In this document: positions 31,427 to 32,750 of the stretch, piece by piece
Position numbering within the stretch: position 1 is the stretch's first letter
How the letters are laid out: every line of letters begins with the position of its first letter
Assembly (NCBI RefSeq): GCF_020329505.1
Contig: NZ_JAGKJJ010000042.1
Location: 1-32,750, forward strand
Direction of reading: 5' to 3'
From: Bradyrhizobium semiaridum
GTDB lineage: Bacteria; Pseudomonadota; Alphaproteobacteria; Rhizobiales; Xanthobacteraceae
Length of the DNA stretch: 32,750 bases
Notes under the pieces: model-generated
Databases searched by the model: none
Told to the model about the DNA's origin: nothing
Seen by the model: only the letters and a program-made list of their open reading frames with translations
Made by a program: the position numbers and the translations under genes

Positions 31427-31717
31427 GTGAGCACAACAACAAGAAGATACAAGACCGACAGCCAGCGAACCATTCTGATGAAGCGCGGAACGATCTTCTT
31501 CCGCGACGCCAGCATCGGCTGCCTCGTGCTCAACATCTCGACCGGAGGCGCGGGGCTCGCGCTGGAAAGCGATGTCGCGGTTCCGTTCGCCTTCGACCTC
31601 CAGATCGAGAACGAACCGATGCGCAGGCGCTGCACGATGGTCTGGCGCCTGGAGCGCCGGCTCGGCGTGACCTTCGAATCCGACCGGATCCCGCGCCCCG
31701 AAGGCGGGCCGAGCTAG
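31427..31717 (+). CDS. PilZ-domain protein
   Basis: This 96-residue protein is essentially one PilZ domain, a cyclic-di-GMP receptor fold. The [DN]-x-S-x-x-G motif is present as NISTGG (N36, S38, G41), followed by AGLALES and the closing strand RRLGVTFES. The N-terminal RxxxR motif needed for c-di-GMP binding is not present in canonical form: the basic residues are R6-R7, R14 and K19-R20. Binding is therefore uncertain. I chose the GTG at 31427, with AGGAG six bases upstream; it starts 41 bases after the TadG-like stop and may be the third gene of that unit. Linkage of a PilZ protein to Tad-like components suggests a role in surface behaviour, by inference. Confidence 0.8.
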   Translation: MSTTTRRYKTDSQRTILMKRGTIFFRDASIGCLVLNISTGGAGLALESDVAVPFAFDLQIENEPMRRRCTMVWRLERRLGVTFESDRIPRPEGGPS

Positions 31718-31719
31718 CG

Positions 31720-31750
31720 CAATGCGCGGCGAGCCGGTCGCCGCGCATTG
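31720..31750. terminator. Perfect 13-bp hairpin between convergent genes
   Basis: CAATGCGCGGCGA and TCGCCGCGCATTG are perfect inverted arms around GCCGG. The hairpin begins 2 bases after the PilZ stop and lies 43 bases beyond the 61-aa gene's stop. It can serve both strands as a bidirectional terminator. No T-run follows, so it is not a classical intrinsic terminator. Confidence 0.65.
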
Positions 31751-31793
31751 AAACCGAATTGCGTCGTGGTTAGCGGCCGGTGCGATATACCAG

Positions 31794-31979
31794 CTAATTG
31801 TCCCGTTTGCCGTCCGGCTTTGACGGGGCGGGCTGCGTCACGCTGACCGGATCGGATGCCGGGAAGGTATCCTCCAGGCCCTCCTTCAGCCGCCTGTGGG
31901 CCTTGCGGTCCGCCGCCTGTGCGTCGTTCGGCTTCTCGGCATGCTTGTCATGCGCAGCGGGGTCGAATTTCTCAGCCAT
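31794..31979 (-). CDS. Small conserved protein (61 aa), candidate general stress protein
   Basis: I recognise the C-terminal segment LKEGLEDTFPASDPVS (about residues 31-46) as a motif widespread in small proteobacterial proteins of unknown function. The rest is charged, Ala/Asp/Lys-rich and probably disordered; there is no signal or membrane segment. The ATG at 31979 has GGAGGA just upstream. A perfect EcfG-type promoter (32001-32026) lies 22-47 bases before the start, which suggests induction by general stress. It converges with the PilZ gene and diverges from hemE across only 119 bases. No molecular function can be given. Confidence 0.82.
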   Translation of the reverse strand: MAEKFDPAAHDKHAEKPNDAQAADRKAHRRLKEGLEDTFPASDPVSVTQPAPSKPDGKRDN

Positions 31980-32000
31980 GCGGTCCTCCATCCGCGCAAC

Positions 32001-32026
32001 AACGCTCCCGCGCGCGCACCGGTTCC
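32001..32026 (-). promoter_or_regulatory. EcfG-type general stress promoter of the 61-aa gene
   Basis: Minus strand: GGAAC (32022-32026), 17 bases, CGTT (32001-32004), an exact consensus match. The start site would be near 31993, 14 bases before the ATG, leaving just enough leader for GGAGGA. It lies 9 bases from the likely hemE -35 box on the other strand. Confidence 0.8.
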
Positions 32027-32035
32027 AGATCCGCC

Positions 32036-32064
32036 TTGGCCCACGGCAACGCACCGTGTATCAG
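32036..32064 (+). promoter_or_regulatory. Possible sigma-70 promoter of hemE
   Basis: TTGGCC (32036-32041), a 17-base spacer and TATCAG (32059-32064) each match 4 of 6 consensus bases. A start near 32071 would leave a leader of about 28 bases to the hemE GTG. The match is moderate. Confidence 0.35.
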
Positions 32065-32098
32065 GGGCGGCAAATTTGACCTGACCAGGAACTTTCGC

Positions 32099-32750
32099 GT
32101 GCCCCAGGATTCCGCGACCAAGCCGTTGATCGATGTATTGTCGGGCCGCCGGCAGAGCGTGCCGCCCCTGTGGATGATGCGGCAGGCCGGCCGCTATCTG
32201 CCGGAGTATCGCGAGCTGCGCGCCAGGGCCGGCAGCTTCCTCGATCTCTGCTTCACGCCGGATTATGCAGCGGAAGTCACGCTGCAGCCGATCCGAAGGT
32301 TCAACTTCGACGCCGCGATCATCTTCTCCGACATCCTGGTGATCCCCTACGCGCTCGGCCGCGCGGTGCGCTTCGAGGCCGGCGAAGGCCCGCGGCTCGA
32401 TCCGCTGAATACGCCGGATGAGATCGCGGCGCTGGCGACGCATGCCGATTTCGGCAAGCTCGAGCCGGTCTATGAGACGTTGCGCCGGGTCCGGCGCGAG
32501 CTCGCGCCGCACATCGCCCTGATCGGCTTCTGCGGCGCGCCGTGGACGGTTGCGACCTACATGGTGGCCGGCCAAGGCACGCCGGATCAGGCGCCGGCAC
32601 GGATGCTCGCCTACCGCCATCCGGACGCATTTGCGCGAATCATCGACGTGCTGGTCGAGAACTCGATCCGGCACCTGGTCGGCCAGCTCAAGGCCGGCGC
32701 CGATTGCGTGCAGGTCTTCGACACCTGGGCCGGCGTGCTGCCGCCGCGCG
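32099..32750 (+). CDS. hemE: Uroporphyrinogen decarboxylase, C-terminus beyond window
   Basis: HemE removes the four acetate carboxyls of uroporphyrinogen III to give coproporphyrinogen III in heme synthesis. About 217 residues are present. The N-terminal signature LWMMRQAGRYLPEYRELR carries the conserved Arg and is followed by FDAAIIFSDILVIPYALG (the catalytic Asp) and by GFCGAPWTVATYMVAG, all hallmarks of the family. The start is a GTG at 32099, with CAGGA about nine bases upstream. The gene continues past 32750. It diverges from the 61-aa stress-type gene. In several alphaproteobacteria hemE lies near the chromosome origin, but no DnaA-box-like sequence is visible in 31980-32098. Confidence 0.95.
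   Translation, partial: MPQDSATKPLIDVLSGRRQSVPPLWMMRQAGRYLPEYRELRARAGSFLDLCFTPDYAAEVTLQPIRRFNFDAAIIFSDILVIPYALGRAVRFEAGEGPRLDPLNTPDEIAALATHADFGKLEPVYETLRRVRRELAPHIALIGFCGAPWTVATYMVAGQGTPDQAPARMLAYRHPDAFARIIDVLVENSIRHLVGQLKAGADCVQVFDTWAGVLPPR

Noticed and set aside
31980..32098. Chromosome origin next to hemE
   Set aside because: Known origins lie near hemE in some alphaproteobacteria, but this short region shows no DnaA-box-like sequence and no AT-rich unwinding element.

Overview
The window looks like an ordinary, gene-dense chromosomal segment of an alphaproteobacterium, most probably Bradyrhizobium or a close relative in the Nitrobacteraceae. That placement is an inference from high GC, strong C/G third-position bias, alphaproteobacterial versions of trhO, slyX and hemE, several Tat-exported enzymes, and dispersed palindromic intergenic repeats of the kind common in Bradyrhizobium. 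I see no rRNA, tRNA, CRISPR array, transposase or phage gene. Thirty protein genes are supported; the first and last run off the window edges.

Layout. Positions 1-4987 (minus) hold a three-gene fatty-acid beta-oxidation operon: FadE-type acyl-CoA dehydrogenase, thiolase, and a fused hydratase/3-hydroxyacyl-CoA dehydrogenase. From 5354 to 7615 (minus) lie a Tat-exported SMP-30-like protein and a flavin-reductase-domain protein, with three palindromic repeats around them. From 7776 to 12791 (minus) is an RND efflux operon: lipoprotein adaptor, pump, then its TetR regulator. A perfect 11-bp-arm operator covers the -35 box of the upstream promoter. From 12997 to 15623 (minus) are an MFS transporter and a YcaQ-type glycosylase, followed by an OmpA-domain protein (plus) and a GT39-type membrane mannosyltransferase (minus).

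From 17927 to 19997 (minus) are two VOC-fold proteins and a Tat-exported alpha/beta hydrolase, divergent from an amidohydrolase (plus) with an unusually internal Tat motif. From 21902 to 23335 (minus) are a crotonase lacking one catalytic glutamate and a His-rich cupin. CsbD (plus) follows with a perfect EcfG-type promoter. From 23752 to 26841 (minus) is an operon of a gamma-glutamyltransferase-like enzyme, a secreted FKBP isomerase and a D-2-hydroxyacid dehydrogenase. trhO-slyX (plus) overlap by 8 nt and converge on a LysR regulator. The end holds a small TadE / TadG-like / PilZ cluster (plus), a 61-aa conserved protein (minus) with another perfect EcfG-type promoter, and the start of hemE (plus).

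The most useful signals are regulatory. Three exact GGAAC-N16/17-CGTT motifs suggest links to the alphaproteobacterial general stress response. The RND operon has a clear self-contained repression circuit. The orphan TadE/TadG-like/PilZ cluster and the buried Tat motif are the most unusual protein-level observations. I did not find a convincing wholly new multi-gene system.
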